From positions 1-30,559 of the forward strand of contig CAJUOS010000027.1 of NCBI GenBank assembly GCA_910588075.1: a stretch of 30,559 bases of DNA, given 5' to 3'. The stretch's first letter is position 1, and each line of letters starts with the position of its first letter. The stretch is from an uncultured Erysipelotrichaceae bacterium. Its GTDB lineage: Bacteria; Bacillota_I; Bacilli_A; Erysipelotrichales; Coprobacillaceae. Below the pieces are notes generated by a model. The model made no database searches. It was not told the DNA's origin and saw only the letters and a program-made list of their open reading frames with translations. The translations under genes were made by a program, and so were the position numbers. Shown one piece after another: positions 1 through 7,306 of this stretch.

Positions 1-39
1 TAGAGAAAAGAAAACTGAAGAATTATTTAAATCCTCCAG

Positions 40-264
40 TTATATTATAGAGCCTTTTTCTTTACGATCTAACCAAGTTTCACTTGTTTTGCCATTCATT
101 AAATATTGAAAAATAATATCATTATTATAAGTTACTCTTATTCTTACATTTTTAAGATTTTCTTTTTTAACAATATCTAAAACAGCCATGCCAAATAAAA
201 ATGCCTTTTCATGATTAAAATCATGAAAACATAATTCTTTTTCTTGTTGTATTACGTCGTTCAT
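40..264 (-). CDS. truncated HbpS/UPF0303-like (heme-binding/GlcG superfamily) protein, probably a broken gene
   Basis: The 74 residues read from ATG at 264 match the N-terminal half of UPF0303/HbpS-like proteins: a 'FNHEKAFLFG' helix start, a central strand region and the 'WLDRKEK' motif. Family members are usually about 150 aa, so roughly half is missing; translation stops at TAA 42-40. Past the stop the same frame stays open to the window edge and contains a Ser-Ser pair as expected in the family, but the spacing to RK is about four residues too long, so a simple nonsense mutation is not proven. The start at 264 is chosen because AAAGGAGG lies 10 nt upstream; an ATG at 297 lies upstream of that RBS. 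It is the last gene of a minus-strand group. Biochemical role of the family is uncertain. Confidence 0.6.
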   Translation of the reverse strand: MNDVIQQEKELCFHDFNHEKAFLFGMAVLDIVKKENLKNVRIRVTYNNDIIFQYLMNGKTSETWLDRKEKGSII

Positions 265-365
265 TTTACAATTGCCTCCTTTTCTTTTTTTTATCATAAA
301 ATTTCATAAAAGAAAATATTTCTATGTATTTAGAACAATAAGTTCGTTTTTTTGTTTATAAAAAT

Positions 366-395
366 AATATATCTTGAACTTTTAGTCCAAGATAT
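366..395 (-). terminator. possible intrinsic terminator overlapping the rpiR-type stop codon
   Basis: Inverted repeat 369-379 / 385-395 (ATATCTTGGAC with GTTCAAGATAT, one G-U pair) includes the regulator's stop codon and is followed on the minus strand by a short UAUUUUUAU stretch. The U tract is imperfect, so termination may be partial. Confidence 0.5.
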
Positions 396-1188
396 GGCGA
401 TAATTTTGTGTATAGTTTTGAGCATAAAGAAGAGAATATATAATACTAAGAATATAATGAAAAGTTAATTGAGAATAGAAAGTTGCTATTTTTTGATCAT
501 CTTCTTTATCTGGAATCAGTAAATGATAATCACAATATTTATATAATAAAGAATCTTTATGGGCTGTTATAGCAATTGTTTGGCAATGGTTTCTTTTAAG
601 AATTTGCAAACATTTTTGATATGTATAGTAATGTCCAGAATAACTCAAAAATAAGGCACAATCTTTTTCATTAGCATTATAACTCATATGAATTTCTTCA
701 TAATTTTCAGTAGCTAAAATAGGATAGCAATTAATCTTAATCAGTTTGTTCATAAAAGTCATAGCTGTTATTTTAGAATCACCAATAGCATAAATAAAGA
801 AACGTTCTGAATTTGTAATAACATTAATAATTTTTTCAAGATATAAAATATCTAATTGAGAATTGATAAGATCTATGCTTTCTTTGTATAAACTGCTCAT
901 ATTATTAATAATTTGAGATATAGATTCTTGTTGATAAAATGGTGAACTAAAATCAATGGATTGATGAATATATTTTTGAGATTCTATTTCTTTGATGAAA
1001 GAGAGTTTAAAATCTTTATATCCTTTAAAACCTAGTTTTTTACATATTCTAATAATTGTAGCATTAGATGTATATGTTTTTTTAGCTAAATCTTGAATAG
1101 ACATATGAATAATTTTATCTTCGTTATTTTTTATAAAGTCTATAACTTCTTGTTGAGAGTCAGTAAAGTGTATGTTTTGAAAGTTCAT
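382..1188 (-). CDS. MurR/RpiR family transcriptional regulator (HTH_6 + SIS)
   Basis: A 268-aa protein of standard family length. Residues ~1-75 are the RpiR-type helix-turn-helix: 'MSIQDLAKKTYTSNATI' followed by 'RICKKLGFKGYKDFK' is the signature recognition helix region. Residues ~110-240 form a SIS sugar-phosphate binding domain (core 'FFIYAIGDSKITAMTF' and 'LFLSYSGHY'). These proteins sense phosphosugars and control amino-sugar or carbohydrate genes. The ATG at 1188 has GAGGTGA just upstream and a TATAAT box at about 1205-1210. It lies directly downstream of a MupG-family gene, separated by a terminator, so it is a good candidate regulator of that gene, sensing MurNAc-6P or a similar ligand (inference). 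The exact ligand cannot be read from sequence. Confidence 0.9.
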   Translation of the reverse strand: MNFQNIHFTDSQQEVIDFIKNNEDKIIHMSIQDLAKKTYTSNATIIRICKKLGFKGYKDFKLSFIKEIESQKYIHQSIDFSSPFYQQESISQIINNMSSLYKESIDLINSQLDILYLEKIINVITNSERFFIYAIGDSKITAMTFMNKLIKINCYPILATENYEEIHMSYNANEKDCALFLSYSGHYYTYQKCLQILKRNHCQTIAITAHKDSLLYKYCDYHLLIPDKEDDQKIATFYSQLTFHYILSIIYSLLYAQNYTQNYRHILD

Positions 1189-1213
1189 AAGATCACCTCA
1201 CTTTTATTATAAC

Positions 1214-1241
1214 AAAAAAAGAACTACAGAAAAGTAGTTCT
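1214..1241 (-). terminator. intrinsic terminator after the mupG-like gene
   Basis: Minus-strand stem AGAACTAC/GTAGTTCT (1241-1234 with 1227-1220), 6-nt loop, followed by a run of seven U. It sits in the 56-bp gap between the mupG-like and rpiR-like genes, so the downstream regulator probably relies on its own TATAAT promoter just after the U tract. Confidence 0.8.
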
Positions 1242-1244
1242 TCA

Positions 1245-2399
1245 TTATTTAATAAGTTTAAAATGTTGGCCTGGTTTAATAAAATCTAATAACATTAATT
1301 CTTCAGGTCTAATTGTTGCAACTAAGTTACGTTCACCATCATCAGGAATTTCAGTTAAAACAATTTCTAATTCTCCACGATAATGAGCTAAATTGTCATT
1401 GACAACTAAAACATCACCACGAGTAAAGACTTTTTTACCTGGATCACGATAAGGAATTGATTGAGATTCTAATTCTTTATTCATGCTTTCAGATTCTGTA
1501 TATAAATCTTGAACACTCTTCTTTTCTTTAAATTTAATTCTAGGGAAAGAAGATCTTAACATAAATGAAGAATGATCATAACGATCCCAATGAGGTCCAA
1601 ATTCATACATAACAAGTTTTTCGTTTTCAGTAAGACCTTCAACTTCCTCAACTTTAATTTCTAATGCTTGATAGTTAAGTTTTGATAATGCTTCTAATTC
1701 TGCTTCAGTTGCAGGATAATTTCCAATTAAGATATCATCAACATCACCAGTTGCTAGTAAATAACGTGCTTGTAAATCAATTGGTAAACCTCTCATAATT
1801 TCAACTGTTGGTAAACCACAGAAGACTTGCCAAGGTCCAATTGTGTTATCATTGTTACTAGAAACAAAAGCAGCAGTATGTAGATTTAATTCTTTCCAAT
1901 ATCTGTTATATTCTTGGAATAAATCAAAATCTAAACCAGTGTAACGTTCTGGGAAAAAGTTATGGCACATAATCATTTGATCTTTGTTACCACCTTGATT
2001 AATTAATAATTCAACTCCAGCATCCATACTTGCATTAAATTCAACTTTAATATTGTAAGGATTACGTGTAATTTGAATGTCGCCTTGTGTCCCAAAGTTT
2101 CCATCTAATCTAATAATATCTAAACCTAAGTCAGCAAAAGGTTTAAGATTATCAGGTGAAGCTCCAATAATATCAAAGACAGCTGGATTTGTATCAGCAG
2201 CAACCTCAAATCCTAATTCGTGAGCTTTCTTCATAAAATCCTTAAATGTTCCCATATAAGATTCTCTTTCTTCTTCAGGAATAGATAAAAAACAAGTGAA
2301 AATTCTGCTGAATCCCAAACTAGCAGCTTTTTCCATATAAGCGTATACCTCTTCAATAGGTGTTTTATCAGGGTATACAGAAATACCAAGTTTATGCAT
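1245..2399 (-). CDS. MupG family (DUF871) TIM-barrel protein, predicted 6-phospho-N-acetylmuramidase
   Basis: 384 aa, full length for DUF871. The N-terminus 'MHKLGISVYPDKTPIEEVYAYMEKAASLGFSRIFT' style opening and the TIM-barrel region to about residue 240 (including 'MIMCHNFFPERYTGLD' and 'GLPTVEIMRGLP') are hallmark segments; residues ~250-384 form the small C-terminal beta domain (cyclophilin-like). In Staphylococcus aureus MupG cleaves MurNAc-6P-GlcNAc during peptidoglycan recycling (established for that homologue). The start at 2399 is supported by AAAGGAGG 10 nt upstream, and an extended -10 (TGTTATAAT) lies at about 2436-2444 on the minus strand. An RpiR-type regulator follows, as in mur operons, but no murQ or murP-type PTS gene is within this window. 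Other glycosidic substrates are possible. Confidence 0.88.
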   Translation of the reverse strand: MHKLGISVYPDKTPIEEVYAYMEKAASLGFSRIFTCFLSIPEEERESYMGTFKDFMKKAHELGFEVAADTNPAVFDIIGASPDNLKPFADLGLDIIRLDGNFGTQGDIQITRNPYNIKVEFNASMDAGVELLINQGGNKDQMIMCHNFFPERYTGLDFDLFQEYNRYWKELNLHTAAFVSSNNDNTIGPWQVFCGLPTVEIMRGLPIDLQARYLLATGDVDDILIGNYPATEAELEALSKLNYQALEIKVEEVEGLTENEKLVMYEFGPHWDRYDHSSFMLRSSFPRIKFKEKKSVQDLYTESESMNKELESQSIPYRDPGKKVFTRGDVLVVNDNLAHYRGELEIVLTEIPDDGERNLVATIRPEELMLLDFIKPGQHFKLIK

Positions 2400-2435
2400 T
2401 TTCGTTTTCCTCCTTTAATAAACTCATATACTTAT

Positions 2436-2444
2436 ATTATAACA
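2436..2444 (-). promoter_or_regulatory. extended -10 promoter for the mupG-like gene
   Basis: Minus-strand TG-T-TATAAT, 37 nt upstream of the ATG. No convincing -35 is seen; a TTGACT at 2469-2464 is 22 bp away, too far for normal use, which fits an extended -10 promoter. Confidence 0.5.
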
Positions 2445-2504
2445 GTTTTTATAATATTATTTAAGTCAAAAAAATATTTTCTATAAATTTTGTTAGAATT
2501 GTAC

Positions 2505-2510
2505 TATAAT
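2505..2510 (+). promoter_or_regulatory. -10 element of the wecA-like gene
   Basis: Perfect TATAAT 24 bp before the ATG, with GAGAGGAG as RBS between. The -35 region is poor. Confidence 0.45.
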
Positions 2511-2533
2511 ACTAAAAAGAGAGGAGTTTTGAT

Positions 2534-4231
2534 ATGAGTTTAGAAATATGTTTATCATTTATTGTTACGTTTCTCATAAGTTTAGCTCTTGTTCCAATTG
2601 TTGGAAAAATATCAAAAAAATTAGGAATTATTGCTCATGTCAATAATCGAACAATACATAAAGGGATTATTGCAAGAACTGGAGGTTATGCCATATATAT
2701 TGCATTTTTGATTGGAGCAATGGTTTTTTTAAAGACAGATACACAAATTAATTCTATACTTATTGGTGGATTTATTATATTTCTAACAGGATTTTATGAT
2801 GATATTCATGATCTTTCTCCTAAGTTAAAGATGTTAGGACAAGTTATTGCTGCTTTAGTTGTTATATTTTATGGAGATATATCATTAAAAGGTTTTACAC
2901 TTCCATTTTTACCAACTCAAATTTCTTATTTTATTGCTATTGTTATTACTATTGGTTGGATTGTAGGAATTAGTAATGCAGTTAACTTGATTGATGGTTT
3001 AGATGGTTTGTGTGGTGGAATTTCTATTATTGTATTAGTAACAATTTCATTAACATCATTAACCTATGGTAGAACAGATATTTCATCATTATCTTTACTT
3101 TTAGCAGGAGCTATTAGTGGATTTCTTGTTTATAACTTTCATCCTGCTTCTATATTTTTAGGAGATTGTGGAGCATTGTTTATTGGTTTTATGATAGCTG
3201 TTATATCACTGTTAGGATTTGGATATAAAAGTTCTTCTTTCTTTACTTTAGGAGCACCTATTGTTGTATTAATGGTACCAATTATGGATACTTTGATAGC
3301 AATTATTAGACGTAAAGTTCATCATAAAAGTTTTAGTGAAGCTGATCGTAATCATTTGCATCATAAATTAATGTTCTCTTTAGAATTAGGACAAACAAAA
3401 AGTGTACTTATTTTATATGGAGCAACAATTTTATTTTCATTTTGTTCTTATTTATATTTATTTGATAGAATAGCTGCAACAATCTTATTTTTTACTTTGA
3501 TGTTATTGTTTGAAATATTTGTTGAAGCAACAAATATGATTGATCGTAAATATAAACCAATACTAACATTTGCTAATATTTTTATAAAGAGTGAATATTT
3601 ACCTTCTATTAAAGATTCAAAACCATATCGAAAGATTGCTCATAAAGCTAAAAAACAATATGCAATTATTTTGTTATTATTATTAGGAATAGTTTTTTCT
3701 TTAATATTTATGATTAATAATGATAATGAAAAAGAAGTTAAACCAATTCGTAAAGTTGTTTATGTAGAAACAAAGAATGAAACAGAAACAATGGAAAATA
3801 TATATAATCAATTAAAAATAGCAGTTGATACAGATAATAGAAATGATATAGGACAATTAGTTGGAGCATATTTTATTTGTGATTATTATACTTTATCAAA
3901 TAAAGAAGTGGATCAAATAGGTGGAATAGATTATTTTTATAATAATAAAAAAGATAATTTTAAAACATATGCTCAAAACGATTATTATAAAAATGCAAAT
4001 GAATATATCAATAATCATATGAATACACAAGAAGTTATTAATTATGAAATATTATCTTATGATAAATCAACAAAAGCATTGAAAGGTTTAGAGGATTATA
4101 GTTATTATGATTTAAAAATTAAAGTTTATTTTAATGAAAATAATCCAATTATTAATTCAAATGAAACTATATCAACAGTTACACTTATAGAAAAAGATCA
4201 AAAATTTAGTGTTATAGCTATTGAAGAATAG
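2534..4231 (+). CDS. WecA/TagO/MraY-family undecaprenyl-phosphate GlcNAc-1-phosphate transferase with an extra C-terminal extracellular domain
   Basis: The first ~345 residues are a polytopic membrane enzyme with all family signatures: D89-D90 in 'FYDDIHDLSPK', 'NLIDGLDGLCGG' near 150-162, 'FLGDCGALFIG' near 208-218 and the His-rich 'DRNHLHHKL' loop near 271-279. These enzymes transfer a sugar-1-phosphate from UDP-GlcNAc (or related) to polyprenyl phosphate, starting teichoic acid or other wall glycopolymer synthesis. At 565 aa it is about 200 residues longer than usual. The added part has a predicted membrane helix around 374-394 and then ~170 residues rich in Asn, Lys and Tyr, presumably outside the cell. 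I do not recognise that tail, which has a 'YNQLKIAVDTDNRNDIGQL' opening. Own promoter and terminator indicate a single-gene unit. RBS GAGAGGAG supports the start. Confidence 0.88.
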   Translation: MSLEICLSFIVTFLISLALVPIVGKISKKLGIIAHVNNRTIHKGIIARTGGYAIYIAFLIGAMVFLKTDTQINSILIGGFIIFLTGFYDDIHDLSPKLKMLGQVIAALVVIFYGDISLKGFTLPFLPTQISYFIAIVITIGWIVGISNAVNLIDGLDGLCGGISIIVLVTISLTSLTYGRTDISSLSLLLAGAISGFLVYNFHPASIFLGDCGALFIGFMIAVISLLGFGYKSSSFFTLGAPIVVLMVPIMDTLIAIIRRKVHHKSFSEADRNHLHHKLMFSLELGQTKSVLILYGATILFSFCSYLYLFDRIAATILFFTLMLLFEIFVEATNMIDRKYKPILTFANIFIKSEYLPSIKDSKPYRKIAHKAKKQYAIILLLLLGIVFSLIFMINNDNEKEVKPIRKVVYVETKNETETMENIYNQLKIAVDTDNRNDIGQLVGAYFICDYYTLSNKEVDQIGGIDYFYNNKKDNFKTYAQNDYYKNANEYINNHMNTQEVINYEILSYDKSTKALKGLEDYSYYDLKIKVYFNENNPIINSNETISTVTLIEKDQKFSVIAIEE

Positions 4232-4256
4232 AAGGAATTCAAAAGAATTCCTTTTT
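4232..4256 (+). terminator. intrinsic terminator of the wecA-like gene
   Basis: AAGGAATTC (4232-4240), loop AAAA, GAATTCCTT (4245-4253), then T-rich end. It begins immediately after the TAG stop. Confidence 0.85.
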
Positions 4257-4323
4257 ACATATCAAGAAAATATATACAATAAATATAAAAATGTTATATA
4301 CTAAAAAAGTAAAAGTTTATAAT

Positions 4324-4546
4324 ATTTGGTGGTTGAAATTTTATATTTTATGAAAATGGAAGCAGGTGTAAATCCTGAGCTGTCCCGCAGCCGTGAAAGG
4401 GAGTCAATGCAAAATGTCACTGAGAAATTGGGAAGACGCAAAGACGAAGAACTTGAGCCGGAATACATGCCATCATCTAAGAATACACTTTACGGAGTAT
4501 AAAGTAGTTCTCGTATGAATGATAGGACGAGAATGTCCTATTTTTT
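4324..4546 (+). ncRNA. cobalamin (B12) riboswitch with terminator expression platform
   Basis: The core matches the cobalamin aptamer: 'GGAAGCAGGTGTAAATCC', then 'GCTGTCCCGCAGCCGTGAAA', then the B12-box-like 'GTCACTGAGAAATTGGGAAG' and a closing 'GAGCCGGAATACATGCC' segment, with a P1-type helix GGTGG (about 4329-4333) with CCATC (about 4470-4474). Downstream is an expression platform: terminator ATAGGAC (4522-4528) / GTCCTAT (4535-4541) plus T6. An alternative hairpin TTCTCGT (4508-4514) / ACGAGAA (4527-4533) uses part of the same bases, so the two exclude each other. By analogy, B12 binding should favour termination and lower expression of the three downstream genes. The aptamer boundaries are approximate. 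Confidence 0.95.
4522..4546 (+). terminator. riboswitch-controlled terminator
   Basis: Seven-pair stem ATAGGAC/GTCCTAT with a 6-nt loop followed by TTTTTT, 32 bp before the first ATG of the operon. It competes with the 4508-4533 antiterminator-like hairpin. Confidence 0.85.
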
Positions 4547-4577
4547 AACAAGACCTACCAAATAGGGAGGAAAGAAA

Positions 4578-5762
4578 ATGAAAAGAATTTTTACAAGTTT
4601 AGTTGTATGTTTTTTAACTGTTTTTTTAACAGTATCAAATGCAGGTGCATTAAGTTATGATACAAAAAAAATAGATGATGCTTATGAGAAAATTGTTGAA
4701 TATTATAAAACTCATAAAGTATTAGAAAGTCCTGATGAAATGATTGTTGTGGAAGCATTGGGATTAGAAATAGAATCAGGATATCAGTTACCAGATTTGG
4801 AAACATTAGATTTTGAAACATTAACTATTGGAGATTTAACAAAGTCTATGATTGCATTAACTTTAATGGGTAAAGATATTGAGAATATTCAAGGAAAAAA
4901 TCTTGTTAAAATATTAGAAAGTTATGTGAATAATGATGGAACTGTTAAAAATAGTTCAGGACATGGTGATATGATTTGGGTATTATTTGCATTAGAAACA
5001 ATTTCTTCTGATAAAGTGATAACTGTTGCTGATCAATTAGTGAAAACAAATGTTAATGGTGGTTATGGATATGTATATGATGGTGTAACTTATGCCAGTC
5101 CTGATACAACTGGATGGGCAATTGAAGCTTTAACAGTGGCAGATAAGGATAGATATGTTAATAATATTCAAGCTGCTAAAGATTATCTTGCTACAAAAAC
5201 AGATGGGAATGCAGGGTATAGATTTGATGAATATAGTCAAGCTAATGGTGATACACAATCTTGTGTGTTGGAAGGATTGTTTGCTACTGATACAAAAGGT
5301 ATTGTAAATGGGGATTATGATGATGGAAATATTAATCCTATAGATGTTTTACTTTCTTATCAATTAGAAGATGGTTCATTTAAGGCAGAAGTTTATGATG
5401 GTTGGACACCAACAGGAGAATATGCTTTTAATGCTTATACAACAATGGAAGCTGCAAGATGTTTAGGTACATATAAAAATGGAAGTTTTGTATATAAGGC
5501 TAAGGAAGCTTATATTTTAATTCATACAAAAGAAACAGATGATAAAGAAACAGAAAAACCAGTTCAAGATAATGATAAACCAACGGATAAAAAAGAAGAA
5601 TCAAAAAATGAAATTAAAACACCTAAAAAAGAGTCTGATTCTCGTCAAACAAAAATTGTAAAAACAAGCGATCATTATGATGTGGTAAATGTTTTCTTAT
5701 TATTGATAATTTCTGGAGGAGTATTTGTAGGAGCAAAGAGAAGAAATGAAGAAGTTTGTTAG
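4578..5762 (+). CDS. secreted, membrane-anchored alpha/alpha-barrel (prenyltransferase-repeat) protein; predicted corrinoid-binding, transcobalamin alpha-domain-like
   Basis: 394 aa. Residues 1-25 are a signal peptide (basic start, hydrophobic core, 'SNAGA' cleavage site). Residues ~27-305 show repeated helical units with the squalene-cyclase/terpenoid-cyclase pattern, for example 'SPDTTGWAIEALT', 'NGDTQSCVLEGL', 'QLEDGSF' and 'AYTTMEAARCLG'. A charged Lys/Glu/Asp linker (~318-360) leads to 'KIVKTSDHYD', a hydrophobic helix (~371-388) and a basic tail, resembling a wall- or membrane-anchoring end. Eukaryotic B12 carriers have the same barrel as N-terminal domain. Control by a B12 riboswitch and translational overlap (17 bp) with a DUF4430 gene support a role in extracellular B12 capture; binding itself is inference. 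RBS GGGAGG precedes the ATG. Confidence 0.85.
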   Translation: MKRIFTSLVVCFLTVFLTVSNAGALSYDTKKIDDAYEKIVEYYKTHKVLESPDEMIVVEALGLEIESGYQLPDLETLDFETLTIGDLTKSMIALTLMGKDIENIQGKNLVKILESYVNNDGTVKNSSGHGDMIWVLFALETISSDKVITVADQLVKTNVNGGYGYVYDGVTYASPDTTGWAIEALTVADKDRYVNNIQAAKDYLATKTDGNAGYRFDEYSQANGDTQSCVLEGLFATDTKGIVNGDYDDGNINPIDVLLSYQLEDGSFKAEVYDGWTPTGEYAFNAYTTMEAARCLGTYKNGSFVYKAKEAYILIHTKETDDKETEKPVQDNDKPTDKKEESKNEIKTPKKESDSRQTKIVKTSDHYDVVNVFLLLIISGGVFVGAKRRNEEVC

Positions 5763-6471
5763 TTATTGGAAACAAATGGATAAAACTAAAAGAATTGTAA
5801 TATTATTTATTACAGTTTCTTTTGCTTTTATTGTAGGTATATCATATTATCGTTCTATGGAAAGTCCATCATTTAAACCAAAAGATATGATAGAAGATAT
5901 TTCTGATAAGAAAACATCTTTAAATAAGAATGATAAGATAGTAAATAATAATCAAGAAAAAACAGTTTCGAAGAAAAAAGATACAACAAAAGAAACAGTA
6001 TCTCCAACTCAAAAGAAAAAAGATAATGAGAAAAAAGATAATCAAAATACAAGTAAAGTAAAAACAAATCCAAAAAAAGAAAATAAGCAAACAACTGAAA
6101 ATAAAGATAATGATTCTCAAACAGATAAAAAACAACCACAAGTAGAAGTACTAGAAAAAGTTAATACTATTCAAATAAAAGTTAAAGGTATTGATAAAAT
6201 CATAATGAGTGGAAATGTAGAAATCGATGAAGGGAGTACAGCATTAAGTGTTTTAAAAACAATTGCTTCACAAAATCAGCTACGCATTTTAACTTCAGGA
6301 TTTGGTTCTATGACTTATGTGCGAGGAATAGGTGATTTAGTAGAGAAAGAACATGGTAGTGGATCTGGATGGATGTATAAGGTTAATGGAAAATCTCCTA
6401 ATATAGCTGCAGGTGGTTGCTATTTAAAAGATGGGGATAGTGTTGTTTGGTATTATGTTTATAGTGATTGA
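5746..6471 (+). CDS. membrane-anchored DUF4430 (transcobalamin C-terminal-like) protein
   Basis: 241 aa. A single N-terminal hydrophobic helix (~16-34) with positive residues before it suggests an uncleaved anchor. Residues ~45-135 are a low-complexity Lys/Asn/Thr/Gln stalk. Residues ~138-241 are a DUF4430 domain: 'STALSVLKTIASQ', 'GSGSGWMYKVNGK' and 'LKDGDSVVWYYVYSD' are its typical strands. Pfam relates DUF4430 to the C-terminal beta domain of transcobalamin and intrinsic factor. The gene starts 17 bp inside the preceding barrel gene and its stop overlaps the next start, so the three are translationally coupled. The barrel plus beta domain split over two anchored proteins is the notable point. 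No catalytic motif is present. Confidence 0.87.
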   Translation: MKKFVSYWKQMDKTKRIVILFITVSFAFIVGISYYRSMESPSFKPKDMIEDISDKKTSLNKNDKIVNNNQEKTVSKKKDTTKETVSPTQKKKDNEKKDNQNTSKVKTNPKKENKQTTENKDNDSQTDKKQPQVEVLEKVNTIQIKVKGIDKIIMSGNVEIDEGSTALSVLKTIASQNQLRILTSGFGSMTYVRGIGDLVEKEHGSGSGWMYKVNGKSPNIAAGGCYLKDGDSVVWYYVYSD

Positions 6472-6992
6472 TGATGAGTAAAGTTAAAACGATAAGTTTA
6501 ATTGGGATATTGGCAGCTGTTAATATTGCTTCAAGAATTGGCTTACAGGCATTACCAAACGTTAAACCAGTTACATCTATTATTATTATTTCAGTTATGA
6601 TTTTTGGATTAGCATTTGGGGTAAAGTTGACAATTGTTACAACGATTGTATCTAATGTTTTTTTAGGAATGGGAATATGGACTTTTTTTCAAATTTTAGC
6701 ATGGATTGTTATATGTTTATTGACACAAATTGTTATGGATATTTATCATAAAATAAATAAAGAACCTTCATTGATAGTTATGGCATGTTTTTCTTTTTTC
6801 ATGGGTTATGTTTTTGGTTTTATTGTTTCGTTAGAACAATTGATGCTTGGTGGGATAGGATTGTTTTTATCTTATTATTCAGCTGGTTTTATTTTTGATA
6901 CTTTACATGCTGTTGGAAATTTCTTTTTCTATCTTATTTGTACACCTATTTTAACAAAGATATTTATGAAAGAGAGAGAAAAGCTTATATAA
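6468..6992 (+). CDS. ECF transporter S component, predicted cobalamin/corrinoid-specific
   Basis: 174 aa, almost entirely membrane helices (about six). The N-terminus 'MSKVKTISLIGILAAVNIASR' followed by 'LPNVKPVTSIIII' and the C-terminal 'FDTLHAVGNFFF' are typical of ECF S components. S components bind a vitamin and dock on a shared EcfA-EcfA'-EcfT module, which is not in this window. Position as third gene of a B12-riboswitch operon points to cobalamin or its precursors as substrate (inference from context). The ATG overlaps the TGA of the preceding gene (ATGA type), and there is no separate RBS, so coupling is expected. A second in-frame ATG at 6471 is an equally possible start. Confidence 0.87.
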   Translation: MMMSKVKTISLIGILAAVNIASRIGLQALPNVKPVTSIIIISVMIFGLAFGVKLTIVTTIVSNVFLGMGIWTFFQILAWIVICLLTQIVMDIYHKINKEPSLIVMACFSFFMGYVFGFIVSLEQLMLGGIGLFLSYYSAGFIFDTLHAVGNFFFYLICTPILTKIFMKEREKLI

Positions 6993-7004
6993 ACTAAAAA
7001 AAGA

Positions 7005-7033
7005 TTGTATTTTAGTTATCATTGTGGTATTAT
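7005..7033 (+). promoter_or_regulatory. promoter of secG
   Basis: TTGTAT (7005-7010), 17-bp spacer, TATTAT (7028-7033). The -35 lies inside an AACTAAAA/TTTTAGTT inverted repeat (6992-7017) that has no U tract. Confidence 0.6.
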
Positions 7034-7078
7034 AGCAATGCTTATGTATAAAAAATCTAAAGAAAAGGAGGTATCATA

Positions 7079-7300
7079 ATGATTTTAAATGTATTATTAA
7101 TGATTGTTTCAGTTGCTTTGATTATTGTATGCCTATTACAAAGTGGAAAATCTGATGGTATTGTCAATGCATTGACAGGACAAAGTTCTAATCTTTTTGC
7201 TCATCAAAAAGAAAGAGGAGCTGATTTGATACTTTCTAGAATTACAGTAGGACTTGGAATAGCATTCTTTGTTCTTGCTATATTAATTAGAATGGGTTAA
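7079..7300 (+). CDS. secG: SecG, protein translocase subunit
   Basis: 73 aa with two transmembrane helices (~2-20 and ~52-70) and the family's central 'LLQSGKSDGIVNALTGQ' loop, followed by 'RGADLILSRIT'. SecG binds SecYE and stimulates protein export. AAAGGAGG lies 8 nt before the ATG. Its place ahead of rnr and smpB is the usual Firmicute gene order, supporting the call despite the short length. Confidence 0.95.
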   Translation: MILNVLLMIVSVALIIVCLLQSGKSDGIVNALTGQSSNLFAHQKERGADLILSRITVGLGIAFFVLAILIRMG

Positions 7301-7306
7301 TAAATA

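Noticed and set aside
332..352. plus-strand GAAC-AATAA-GTTC hairpin followed by T7
   Set aside because: Only a 4-bp stem and no plus-strand gene ends there.
2464..2469. TTGACT on the minus strand as -35 for the mupG-like gene
   Set aside because: Spacing of 22 bp to the TATAAT is too long for a normal promoter.
4591..4821. minus-strand open frame inside the B12 barrel gene
   Set aside because: Phe/Leu/His-rich antisense shadow of a strong coding gene, no RBS.
5873..6141. two minus-strand open frames inside the DUF4430 gene
   Set aside because: Artefacts of the Lys/Asn-rich linker read in antisense (Phe/Leu/Tyr runs).
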